Shown one piece after another: positions 7,751 to 16,396 of a DNA stretch of 64,000 bases. The stretch is from Bacillota bacterium. Lineage in GTDB: Bacteria; Bacillota; Sulfobacillia; Sulfobacillales; Sulfobacillaceae. Location: contig JAJZZP010000187.1 of assembly GCA_021797515.1 (NCBI GenBank), positions 1 through 64,000 of the forward strand, read 5' to 3'. The notes under the pieces are model-generated. The model was not told the DNA's origin, searched no databases, and saw only the letters and a list, made by a program, of their open reading frames with translations. Position 1 is the stretch's first letter, and each line of letters opens with the position of its first letter. The translations under genes and the position numbers were made by a program.

Positions 7751-8524
7751 GTGGCAAATCTCGGGGAGTCCGAAACCCGTGCGTTAATCCAGTTGATTAA
7801 GCCCATCGCCGATGATGAGTGGATTGTGGGACATCGGGGCTCGGAGTGGTTGGCTCTGACACCGGATTTGGAAGAAGACTTGGCCTTTAGCTCGATTAGC
7901 CAAGATGAATTGGGACACGCGCAATTTTACTACGAACTGCTGCATTCTCTAGGACTGCCTTCAGCAGACGAGTTGGTCTATTTGCGGCCAGCCTCAGGTT
8001 GGACCAATGCTCAAGTGCTAGAGACGCCCAATCAGGACTGGGCGCATACCGTGGCTCTTCGGTATCTCTATGAGATACTTGACGATATCCGCCATGAGGC
8101 ACTCTTGGGATCTTGGTATCAACCTCTGACGGATGGAGTGCGAAAGATTAGGATGGAAGAAAAATACCATCTGCAACATTTCGCGACCGGGTTCGAGTTG
8201 CTGGCCACCGGAACTGAGTTATCACGGCAGCGTTTGATCGAGGGGATAGCTGACATTTGGCCCCGACTAGGCGACCTTTTTGCCTGGGGTGGTTCGGAGG
8301 AATTTCTCGAAAAATTGGGACTCCCCAATTTGGCACAAGCACAGCTGCGGCACAGCTGGACCACTCGGATGGAAAAAACTTTTCACGACTTAGAGTTGCC
8401 GTGGCCAGGGCCGATGCCGGGAGTGAACGTTAACGGGCGCAATGGCGAACACTCCCAAAATTTGTCAAAGTTGCTTGACGTGATGACTGAAGTGCGCCAA
8501 ATCGATGTGAACTCGCCTTGGTAA
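7751..8524 (+). CDS. paaC: Phenylacetyl-CoA epoxidase subunit PaaC
   Basis: A 257-residue ferritin-fold partner of PaaA. It keeps the family blocks DELGHAQ and EEKYHLQH while serving a structural, non-catalytic role in characterised epoxidases. GTG 7751 follows GGAGGAGG; an ATG at 7724 in the same frame would overlap that site. Located 38 bases after paaB in the same operon. Confidence 0.93.
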   Translation: MANLGESETRALIQLIKPIADDEWIVGHRGSEWLALTPDLEEDLAFSSISQDELGHAQFYYELLHSLGLPSADELVYLRPASGWTNAQVLETPNQDWAHTVALRYLYEILDDIRHEALLGSWYQPLTDGVRKIRMEEKYHLQHFATGFELLATGTELSRQRLIEGIADIWPRLGDLFAWGGSEEFLEKLGLPNLAQAQLRHSWTTRMEKTFHDLELPWPGPMPGVNVNGRNGEHSQNLSKLLDVMTEVRQIDVNSPW

Positions 8525-8574
8525 ATGACAGCGATGCAAGAACATGGATTTCATAGAGGGGCAGGGAGGATATC

Positions 8575-9021
8575 ATGACGGTCACTCGAGAGCATGTAAT
8601 GTCAGCATTAAGCCAAGTAATGGATCCGGAAATTCCGAGCCTCAGCATTGTCGATCTAGGCATGGTCGGGGATGTGATGATTGACGGAGATTCGGTCAGA
8701 GTGGATTTGATCCCTACGTTTTTGGGTTGTCCGGCACTGGACTTAATCCAACGAAATGTGGAACGGGCTCTTTCTGAAACTTCCGTGACCGTGCGTTGGG
8801 TTCACGAGCGCCCTTGGAGTTCCTCCATGATCTCCCGCCACGGACGTCAAGCATTGACCGAATGGGGCGTGGCCCCACCCTCGGATACTGAAGAAGTGGT
8901 GTGCCCATTTTGTGGATCCTGCAACACGAGTCATCAGAGCCCGTTTGGGCACAGTTTGTGCAAAGCTTTATATTATTGTCAGGACTGCTCACAGCCTTTC
9001 GAGAAAATCAAAACCATTTAA
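8575..9021 (+). CDS. paaD: PaaD, Fe-S/metal maturation protein
   Basis: A 148-residue protein with an N-terminal MIP18 (DUF59) domain (MDPEIPSLSIVDLGMV, about residues 15-30) and a C-terminal zinc ribbon (CPFCG and CQDC cysteine pairs). PaaD is required for assembling active phenylacetyl-CoA epoxidase. Start ATG 8575 is preceded by GGGAGGATATC. It completes paaABCD, separated from paaC by 50 bases. Confidence 0.93.
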   Translation: MTVTREHVMSALSQVMDPEIPSLSIVDLGMVGDVMIDGDSVRVDLIPTFLGCPALDLIQRNVERALSETSVTVRWVHERPWSSSMISRHGRQALTEWGVAPPSDTEEVVCPFCGSCNTSHQSPFGHSLCKALYYCQDCSQPFEKIKTI

Positions 9022-9100
9022 TCGTTGTCATACTTCCCGTAGTGCCAGCGAAATGGGTTGGTTTTAGGCGCATAAGATAGGAAAAGGGGACAGGTACGGC

Positions 9101-10423
9101 ATGATATTGGATTTGGCGACGGAAACCGCTTCCCGTTCTGATTTGGAAGCGTTGCAGTTGGATCGTTTGCAAAAGACGGTGAGGCACATGTATGACCATG
9201 TACCTTTTTACCGTCAGGAGATGGAGAAAGCGCAGGTAAAAGCTTCGGATATTACCAGTTTAGAGGACTTAGTTCGGCTTCCTTTTATGCGAAAGGACCA
9301 CTTGCGTGACAACTACCCTTTCGGGCTCATTGCGGTGCCCTTGGACCAAGTGGTGCGATTTCATGCGTCATCTGGCACTCGCGGCAAGCCTACTGTCGTG
9401 GCATATACCAAAGGCGATATCGAACGGTGGTCACGGATTGTCGCCAGAGCAGTTGCGTGTGCAGGGGGAAGACCCGGTGATCGATTCCACAATGCGTACG
9501 GGTATGGCCTGTTCACTGGAGGACTGGGCCTTCACTATGGTATTGAAGAGTTAGGCGCGGCGGTCATTCCGATCTCGGGAGGCAATACCCCCAGGCAAAT
9601 TCTGGTGATTCAAGACTTTGCCCCTCGTGGTATTGCGGGCACTCCTTCCTACGTGCTAAACATTGCTGACGAGATGAGGAAAATGGGTTTAGATCCGCGC
9701 AAAACGAGTTTGGATTATGGCATCTTAGGCGCCGAACCCTGGAGCGAAGCCCTGCGGCAGGAAATAGAAGAGGCTTTAGCCATTAAGGCTATGGACATTT
9801 ACGGGCTAAGTGAGGTCCTCGGTCCAGGCGTGGCCATGGAGTGCATTGAGGCACAAAATGGACTCCATATTGCAGAAGACCATTTTCTGCCGGAGATTGT
9901 CGATTCCAAAACAGGATTGCCATTGCCGTATGGGGAAACCGGCGAGTTGGTGTTCACTTCGCTGACCAAAGAGGCGTTTCCCGTTATACGTTATCGTACG
10001 GGGGATATTGCCTCTTTGAATCCCGATCCTTGTATCTGCGGTCGAACCTTGGTGCGAATGTCTCGCATCAAGGGCCGACTGGACGACATGCTGATTATCC
10101 GTGGTGTGAATGTATTTCCCACTGAGATCGAGTATGTCCTGCTTCGACTGAATGAAATTGCTCCACATTATCAAGTGGTGGTGGATCATCGGGGAGCATT
10201 GGACACCCTAGAAGTGCATTGCGAAGTAACGCCGGAGTACTTTGCCGAGGTCGGCTCCTTGGAAGCAGATCATATGCGCTCAAATGCCTTGCGGCAAAAG
10301 GTGCTGCATATGTTGCGAAGTGAGTTGGGGATTTCCGTGGGTTTACACGTGCATAAACCTGGCGTGTTGCCGCGCAGTGAAGGGAAAGCGGTTCGGATAG
10401 TGGATAAACGGCCGCAACAATAA
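9101..10423 (+). CDS. paaK: Phenylacetate-CoA ligase
   Basis: A 440-residue AMP-forming ligase that converts phenylacetate, ATP and CoA to phenylacetyl-CoA, the substrate of PaaABC. The adenylate-forming loop is SSGTRGKPTVV (about residues 90-100), followed by YGLFTGGLGLHYG and the late YRTGDI and GRLDDMLIIRGVNVFP blocks typical of PaaK. Length is the family norm. Start ATG 9101 follows GGGGACAGGTACGGC. It is 79 bases after paaD, probably the same transcript. Confidence 0.95.
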   Translation: MILDLATETASRSDLEALQLDRLQKTVRHMYDHVPFYRQEMEKAQVKASDITSLEDLVRLPFMRKDHLRDNYPFGLIAVPLDQVVRFHASSGTRGKPTVVAYTKGDIERWSRIVARAVACAGGRPGDRFHNAYGYGLFTGGLGLHYGIEELGAAVIPISGGNTPRQILVIQDFAPRGIAGTPSYVLNIADEMRKMGLDPRKTSLDYGILGAEPWSEALRQEIEEALAIKAMDIYGLSEVLGPGVAMECIEAQNGLHIAEDHFLPEIVDSKTGLPLPYGETGELVFTSLTKEAFPVIRYRTGDIASLNPDPCICGRTLVRMSRIKGRLDDMLIIRGVNVFPTEIEYVLLRLNEIAPHYQVVVDHRGALDTLEVHCEVTPEYFAEVGSLEADHMRSNALRQKVLHMLRSELGISVGLHVHKPGVLPRSEGKAVRIVDKRPQQ

Positions 10424-10453
10424 TTTTTGGGCGTGATGGCGGAGGCGATATTT

Positions 10454-12048
10454 TTGGCACAACAACTGCAAGCCGGGGCGCGCGTGCAAGCGTTTATCTA
10501 GCGGTCTCACCACCACTATATTGATGGGAACTGGGTCTCCTCGGTGTCGGGAAAAACCATGGACGACAAGGATCCATCCACTCGGGAAGTCCTTAGTCAA
10601 GTGGCGCGGCCAAGCCGCTGATGTTGGTGCGGCGGTTAATGCGGCGCAAGCCGCGTTTCGTGGCAAAGCATGGCGCCGAATGAGCCCGCAGGCTCGCAGT
10701 ACTTTGATTTGGCGACTAGCTGATTTAATGGCGGACCATCTTGAGGAATTGGCTCAGTTGGACAGTATCGGCATGGGAATGCCGATCCGCCAAGCTCGGT
10801 ATGGGAATACCCCGATGGCCATCGACCACATGCGCTACATGGCTGGGCCACCAAAATTGAAGGCGAAACAATCCCGGTATCAGCAGGCAATTTTTTTAAT
10901 TACCGGAATCGGGCGTAAAGCCCCGGCGTTCACGCCTGGGGATATGAGCCCGTTGGCCTGATAGGGCCAAATCTTGTTCCCTTGCAATGTTGTGCTAAAA
11001 TATTCTCAATCGACGACGACAACCCAGTCTTCGTCGTCATATTTCCGACAGGGCGGGACACGCCCGGTGGGTTTGGTACGAGCTATCATCCCATGGAATT
11101 TCCCGCTATTGATGGTGGTATGGAAATTAGGAGCGGCGTTGGCGACAGGTTGCACCGTGGTTTTAAAACCAGCGGAGCAATCGCCGCTAAGTGTTTTGCG
11201 GCTGGCGGACTTGGTGACCGGATATGGTCCGGAAGCTGGAGCCGCTTTAGCAGCTCATCCTGGGGTGAACAAAGTCTCCTTTACCGGTTCTGCGGAAGTA
11301 GGCAAATCTATTATGCGCACTGCTGCCGACCGCATGGCGCGCGTCTCTATGGAGTTGGGGGGCAAGTCTCCCAACATCATTTGTGCCGATGCCAATTTAA
11401 AATGCGCCATTTCCGGGGCCATGCTGGGAATTGTCATGAATCAAGGCGAAGTGTGTTCGGCTGGCTCCAGGATTTATGTGGCGCGGGAAATCTATGACCA
11501 GGCGCTAGAACAAATGGGCGACTATGCCAACCGAATGCGGGTCGGTAATCCTTTGGATCCAAAAACCCAAATGGGACCTGCGGTGTCTGAAGAACAATAC
11601 CAACGGGTATTGGGATATATTGATTCAGCCCGCCGCGAAGGCGCCAGCTTGGTAGCCGGAGGAGAAACCTTGCCGGAGGCCGGCAGTGGCTTTTACATTA
11701 AACCCACGGCATTTGCCAATGTCACCGACACTATGACCATTTCTCGGAAAGAAATTTTTGGACCAGTGGTAGCAGTGATGCCGTTTGACGATTTAGAAGA
11801 AGCTTTAGAACGTGCCAACTTTTCACAGTATGGGCTCGCCGCCGGAATCTGGACGGAAAACGTGCGGACAGCCCATTATCTTGCGCAAAACTTAGAGGCG
11901 GGCACGGTATGGGTCAATGCCTATCACATCTACGATGCTGCAGCACCTTGGGGGGGGGGGTTAAGCAATCGGGTTTCGGACGGAAATGGGCCATCACGCT
12001 TTGGAATTGTACACTGGACTAAAGGATGTGTGGATAAATTTGCAGTAG
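10454..12048 (+). pseudogene. Aldehyde dehydrogenase, multiply frameshifted
   Basis: Remnant of a roughly 500-residue NAD-dependent aldehyde dehydrogenase, perhaps phenylacetaldehyde dehydrogenase from its place after paaK. The TTG start at 10454 follows GGAGG; the frame hits TAG at 10499, then needs a shift near 10608 (reading resumes RGQAADVGAAV), another near 10850 (ATKIEGETIPVSAG), and is unreadable around 10915-11040. From 11050 a long frame holds IIPWNFPLLM, the NAD-binding FTGSAEVGK, ELGGKSP and a nucleophile region GEVCSAGSR. About 14 residues between VLRLADLV and TGYGPEAG are missing against the family. A G-run at 11950-11960 and a lost base near 11986 break the C-terminus; the repaired end reads EMGHHALELYTGLKDVW and stops at 12048. 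Confidence 0.85.
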
Positions 12049-12055
12049 TGACTGT

Positions 12056-12083
12056 GGCGAGGGTTCTTATCAGAACCCTCGCC
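12056..12083. terminator. Bidirectional terminator between convergent genes
   Basis: GGCGAGGGTTCT (12056-12067) and AGAACCCTCGCC (12072-12083) form a perfect 12-bp stem with a TATC loop. It sits exactly between the end of the aldehyde dehydrogenase remnant and the end of the minus-strand ligase at 12088. Confidence 0.8.
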
Positions 12084-12087
12084 AAAA

Positions 12088-13659
12088 TTACTGAGCTTCT
12101 TTGGCAAACTGCACCACTAAATCGCGTTTAAGAATTTTTCCTGAGGGATTTTTTGGTAACGCCTCAACAAAATGAATTGCTTTGGGCACTTCGAATCGCG
12201 CTAGGCGATTTTTGCAGACGTCGGTAATGACTTCAACGGTGACTTCGGAATTGGGGCTAAGCACTACCACTGCTACCACCGCTTCTATCCAATACGGGTC
12301 GGGGATTCCAATCACTGCAACTTCGGCCACCCCATGAACCGACGCAATGGCCTCTTCAACTTTTTGCGAGGAGACGTTCTCTCCACCACATTTGATAATG
12401 CCTTTTTTCCGGTCCACGAAATGAATGAAACCGTCGTCATCTTGATAGGCTACGTCCCCGGTGTGGTGCCACCCATGGCGGAATGCTTCGGCGGTGCGGG
12501 CGGCATCTTCAAAGTACCCGGCCATCACTGCTGGGGAGCGCACCACGATTTCGCCTGGCAGCCCTCGTGGCACTTCGTTGTCCTCAGCATCGACTAATTT
12601 CAGTTCTACTGGTAGATGGGGCAAACCAATGGGGTCCGGCTCGTCAGTGCGGTTCCAAAACTCTTCTGGCGGCATGGAGGCGCCGAGCGGAGTCAATTCC
12701 GATTGCCCCCAATAGGTGCTCCACTCAACGTGAGGCAGTTTGGCTTTCCAAGCATTTAATGGTGTGGTCGGGATATATTGAAACACCACACAACGCTTCA
12801 ATGATTTCAGGGAAGCGGACGGTAATTCCGGTTGCGCTAATAGGCCAATGAATACTGTGGCGGGAAGACAAGCCCAGGTCAATTGGCACCTGTCAATATC
12901 TCGTAGCAGGTCTTTAGGGATGATGCGGCGCATAAGGAATCCTTGGGCGCCGCTGCTTAAAGTGCCAAACAGGACATAAAGACCTGCAACATGAAAGAGG
13001 GGAAGAGCCAGCATCACCTTTTGATGGCGGTTCATCTCCAAATCACTCAGCATGCTCAGCAAAGCCGCATACCAGTTGGCATGGGTATTCATGACCCCTT
13101 TGGGTGCCGATTCGGTGCCACTGGTGAATAGAAGTGTACTCACTGCCTCGCTGGGGACATGGGATTCTACATAATCGGTCGGTTCTTGACCTACCGTTTC
13201 ATCCCAACTTTTCCATCTGGGTTGGGGAGATTCCAAGGTGGTCCGAATGAGACCTGGAGATTCGATCTGAGCTACGCCAGTCAACATCGCGTTATCAACA
13301 AAAAACATTTTGGCTCGCACTCTTTGCAAGGTTGCGGCGATGTCTTTGGCTGGCAGCATTGGATTGATGGGACAATAGACAGCACCCATACGGGCGGCAC
13401 CCATCCAGAGCGCGACTAAGCGCGGATGATTCAGGGCTAACGCGGCGATCACGTCGCCACTTTTGACACCGTGATTTAGAAGATATCGGGAGACCTGGTT
13501 TGCCCATCCATCCAGATCTTGATAGGATACTTGAGTGTCTTCGAAAGTCAAGGCGGCGCGGTGGGGATAGCGTAGTGCGCTGCGGTGCAAGGCGTCAGCT
13601 ACATTGAACCTTCGCAATAAATTGAGTTCCAAGCTTTCGACGTAATCGGATTCGGTCAT
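12088..13659 (-). CDS. AMP-forming acyl-CoA ligase
   Basis: A 523-residue adenylate-forming enzyme of the fatty/aryl acyl-CoA synthetase family. The P-loop-like motif LLFTSGTESAPKG, the STYWGQSELTPLG block, HTGDVAYQDDDGF and the C-terminal lysine in NPSGKILKRDL are all present. It would activate a carboxylic acid for the beta-oxidation-like steps encoded around it. Start ATG 13659 follows AGGAGGTTGAGATT. It lies 24 bases behind the acyl-CoA dehydrogenase gene in one minus-strand operon. Substrate cannot be read from the sequence; a branched or terpenoid acid is suggested by the neighbours. Confidence 0.88.
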   Translation of the reverse strand: MTESDYVESLELNLLRRFNVADALHRSALRYPHRAALTFEDTQVSYQDLDGWANQVSRYLLNHGVKSGDVIAALALNHPRLVALWMGAARMGAVYCPINPMLPAKDIAATLQRVRAKMFFVDNAMLTGVAQIESPGLIRTTLESPQPRWKSWDETVGQEPTDYVESHVPSEAVSTLLFTSGTESAPKGVMNTHANWYAALLSMLSDLEMNRHQKVMLALPLFHVAGLYVLFGTLSSGAQGFLMRRIIPKDLLRDIDRCQLTWACLPATVFIGLLAQPELPSASLKSLKRCVVFQYIPTTPLNAWKAKLPHVEWSTYWGQSELTPLGASMPPEEFWNRTDEPDPIGLPHLPVELKLVDAEDNEVPRGLPGEIVVRSPAVMAGYFEDAARTAEAFRHGWHHTGDVAYQDDDGFIHFVDRKKGIIKCGGENVSSQKVEEAIASVHGVAEVAVIGIPDPYWIEAVVAVVVLSPNSEVTVEVITDVCKNRLARFEVPKAIHFVEALPKNPSGKILKRDLVVQFAKEAQ

Positions 13660-13683
13660 AATCTCAACCTCCTGCCTGTGGTT

Positions 13684-14829
13684 TCAGCGATCACCGAGCA
13701 ATTCGCGTGCAATGAGGATACGGCGGATTTCATTAGTGCCGGCGCCGATGTCTAATAGTTTTGCGTCACGAAAGAAACGTTCGATGGCAAAATCTTTGGT
13801 AAAACCATAGCCTCCATGAATTTGCAAGGCATGATTCGTGGCACGGTTTGCCGCTTCGGCGGCGAACAGCAAAGCCGACGCCGCTAGTCGACTAACCCGC
13901 TGACCAGTTTGGGCTAACGACAGCACATGGTAGGTGAAGAGGCGTGCCGCATCTAATTGCGTGGCCATGTCCGCCAATTTTTCCTGAATTAATTCAAATT
14001 GCGCTATAGGATGCCCGAATTGTTCCCTTTGTCGAGCGTAATCCAGTGACTGGTCCAACATCTCCTCGATGATGCCGATAGCATTGGCTGAATAATAGGC
14101 GCGCTCTAAGTCGAGCCCGCTCATAATTACTTGGACGCCGCTATTTGGAGACCCGAGGACATGGCCGTCTGGCACTTCCATGTGGTCAAAAACCAGTTCT
14201 CCGGTGGGAGACCCTCGCATGCCCAGTTTGTCGAGAGATTTGGCCACCTGAAATCCCGGCCATGCGGTCTCAATTACAAAGGCGGTCAGCCCATGTCGGC
14301 CCATCTTAGGGTCGCTAACCGCGTAGACCACAAGAACATCCGCAATGGGACCATTGGTAATAAAGGTTTTCGCGCCGGTTAGCAGATAGCCGCCCTTAAT
14401 CGGTTCGGCACGGGTACGAATACTCATGGCATCGGAACCGGCGTTGGGCTCCGTCAATGCCATGCCGCCGACCAGAGTGCCCGACGCCAATCCGGGCAAG
14501 TATTGTTGTTTTAGGGCGAGTGAACCGTTGCGAAAAATGTTATGCATGCACAGGTTGACGTGCGCTCCGACTGAAAGCGCGATAGCAGGACTAATCCGGG
14601 AAATGGCCTGCCCCACCAGGGCAGCAGCCAGGTAGTCACCCCCGGTGCCGCCGAATGTTTCGTCAACGCCGACACCGAGATAGCCGGATTCTGCGAGTTC
14701 CCGCCAAATGTCGGCTGGGAACACGTTTTGCGATTCCATGATTTCCACATAACCTGCAAGTTTTTCTCGGGCTAGCTTTAGGGCTGTATCATAAATTAAC
14801 TGATGTTCGCTGTCCAATACTTGACTCAC
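13684..14829 (-). CDS. Acyl-CoA dehydrogenase, isovaleryl/citronellyl type
   Basis: A 381-residue FAD acyl-CoA dehydrogenase. It has ALTEPNAGSD and TGAKTFITNG in the middle domain and QIHGGYGFTKDFAIERFFRD at the FAD-binding C-terminal part. The usual catalytic Glu in YEGT is replaced (IGAGTNEIRR), while SGLDLERAYY supplies Glu at about residue 242. This is the arrangement of isovaleryl-CoA dehydrogenase and relatives, pointing to a branched acyl-CoA substrate. Start is GTG 14829. It leads the minus-strand operon, divergent from the TetR gene. Confidence 0.9.
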   Translation of the reverse strand: MSQVLDSEHQLIYDTALKLAREKLAGYVEIMESQNVFPADIWRELAESGYLGVGVDETFGGTGGDYLAAALVGQAISRISPAIALSVGAHVNLCMHNIFRNGSLALKQQYLPGLASGTLVGGMALTEPNAGSDAMSIRTRAEPIKGGYLLTGAKTFITNGPIADVLVVYAVSDPKMGRHGLTAFVIETAWPGFQVAKSLDKLGMRGSPTGELVFDHMEVPDGHVLGSPNSGVQVIMSGLDLERAYYSANAIGIIEEMLDQSLDYARQREQFGHPIAQFELIQEKLADMATQLDAARLFTYHVLSLAQTGQRVSRLAASALLFAAEAANRATNHALQIHGGYGFTKDFAIERFFRDAKLLDIGAGTNEIRRILIARELLGDR

Positions 14830-14915
14830 GGCTTAAACCCCCATAATGCAAGACGTTTGACAAATTTGCGCTTTGATTCTAACATGAGCCATAGATCAAT
14901 ACTAGTCACAATAAT

Positions 14916-14926
14916 GAACAATGTTC
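14916..14926. promoter_or_regulatory. Candidate TetR operator GAACA-A-TGTTC
   Basis: An 11-base inverted repeat with a single central base, between the divergent acyl-CoA dehydrogenase and TetR genes and just before the AAAGGAGTGG site of the latter. Position suits an autoregulated operator; binding is inferred. Confidence 0.45.
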
Positions 14927-14948
14927 GTACAAAGGAGTGGGAATTTAG

Positions 14949-15611
14949 GTGCCCCTCGATGAATTGACCAAGCCTCAACAGCGGCAAGAGATTAGGCGGC
15001 GCCATCGCTTAAAACAGTTACTTGCCGTAGCTTCTCGGCTCTTCGCCGACAAAGGCTATGATGCGACGACTTTAGACATGATTGCCGGGGACCTGGGACT
15101 CACCAAGACGGGGCTTTACAATTATGTTCAGAGTAAAGAAGAAATCGCTGCATTAATTTTGGAAGGTGCTATTAGCCATCTTTTGCAGGCGCTGACGGAT
15201 TTCGAACATCACAGCGCTGATCCGCGGCAGGTGTTGCACCAGATTATCATTGAGCAAGTGGAAAGTCTGGCTCATCATCCGGCTGGCCCCCTGCTCATCA
15301 TGCATTTTGATCAGATTCTGGATCCGGATACCTTTCCTGGGTTGTACGCCTTGCGCCATAGCTATGAGATTCAGTTGCGCCAAGTGATCGAGCGGGGAAT
15401 TCAACAAGGTTTATTTGCTGTCGATGATGCCAAGTTGGGATCCTTGTTGTTGCTAGGGGCAGTGAACTGGGTGGCGCGGTGGTTTCCCGGTCAGGATGCT
15501 AGCGCCATCCCGAACGCTCACCATATAGGTCAATGGTTCGCCCAAGTGATTGTGGGCGGATTGCGTTCCCCCGATATGGGGCTAGGGAGCAATGAGGAGG
15601 GAAAGTCGTGA
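14949..15611 (+). CDS. TetR-family transcriptional regulator
   Basis: A 220-residue regulator with an N-terminal TetR helix-turn-helix (about residues 18-64: RLFADKGYDATTLDMIAGDL, then GLTKTGLYNYVQSKEE) and a divergent ligand-binding C-terminal domain. GTG 14949 follows AAAGGAGTGGGAATTTAG. It is divergent from the dehydrogenase-ligase operon and overlaps the enoyl-CoA hydratase gene by 4 bases, so it probably controls both arms in response to an acyl-CoA. Similar regulators sit in leucine and terpene catabolic clusters. Confidence 0.9.
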   Translation: MPLDELTKPQQRQEIRRRHRLKQLLAVASRLFADKGYDATTLDMIAGDLGLTKTGLYNYVQSKEEIAALILEGAISHLLQALTDFEHHSADPRQVLHQIIIEQVESLAHHPAGPLLIMHFDQILDPDTFPGLYALRHSYEIQLRQVIERGIQQGLFAVDDAKLGSLLLLGAVNWVARWFPGQDASAIPNAHHIGQWFAQVIVGGLRSPDMGLGSNEEGKS

Positions 15612-16375
15612 GTTGCGTCAAATTTGAAGTTGCTGAGGGCATGGCTAAAATTTGCATGGATTATCCTCAAAAAGGGAACGCGTTATCGGACAGCATGGTG
15701 CGAGAATTAACGGGTGCCCTTTCCGAGGCAGATCAGAGGTCTGACGTGGGTGCAATCATTTTAACGGCAGAAGGTGCGAATTTCTGTACCGGGGGTGATC
15801 TGGATGACTTCATTGCTGCTAGCAGAAAGCCTTTAGAAGAAGGCTACCAGGATATTCAACCAAGTATGACGCTATTTGCCTTGGGGTTTCAGCTGCGTAC
15901 TCCACTGATTGCTCGTGTCCAAGGAGCGGTGCGGGGCGGGGGTGTTGGTGTGGCGGCGTTAGCGCACCTGGTGGTGGCTGATCCGGGTAGTACTTTTGCT
16001 TTGCCAGAAGTGCAACTCGGCTTGTTCCCGTTTGGGATCTTCCCCTTATTGTCCCGAGCCATGGGACCGCGCCGCACTTTGGAATTAGCTTTGTCTAGTC
16101 GAATTTTTGATGCCGAAGAGGCTAAGAGTTACGGTTTGGTTCACTATATCGCGCCGGATAGTCTGGAGGTGGCAGAGGGGCTGGGCCGGATGTTGGCATC
16201 ACGGAGTCGGCTTGCGCTGACTACAGGACTGGAAGCATATAACCATTTGACGGATCCGGGGTCGTGGCCGTTGGATTATTTGGGTCTTTTACGTCAACTC
16301 ACATTTAAAAGCGAAATATTGGCTGGTAATGTGGAGAAATTTCTGGCGCGACGAAAGGGATCTCCTAAAAACTGA
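15608..16375 (+). CDS. Enoyl-CoA hydratase/isomerase family protein
   Basis: A 255-residue crotonase-fold enzyme. The oxyanion hole segments FCTGGDLDDF and VRGGGVGVAALAHLVVA and the ALPEVQLGLFPFG block with the catalytic Glu are visible. In this context it is a candidate methylglutaconyl-CoA or isohexenylglutaconyl-CoA hydratase (LiuC/AtuE type), acting after the carboxylase. Start GTG 15608 overlaps the TetR stop and follows GAGGAGGGAAAGTC. The precise substrate is inference. Confidence 0.88.
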   Translation: MSCVKFEVAEGMAKICMDYPQKGNALSDSMVRELTGALSEADQRSDVGAIILTAEGANFCTGGDLDDFIAASRKPLEEGYQDIQPSMTLFALGFQLRTPLIARVQGAVRGGGVGVAALAHLVVADPGSTFALPEVQLGLFPFGIFPLLSRAMGPRRTLELALSSRIFDAEEAKSYGLVHYIAPDSLEVAEGLGRMLASRSRLALTTGLEAYNHLTDPGSWPLDYLGLLRQLTFKSEILAGNVEKFLARRKGSPKN

Positions 16376-16396
16376 TGGACACAGGGGGGGATTACG

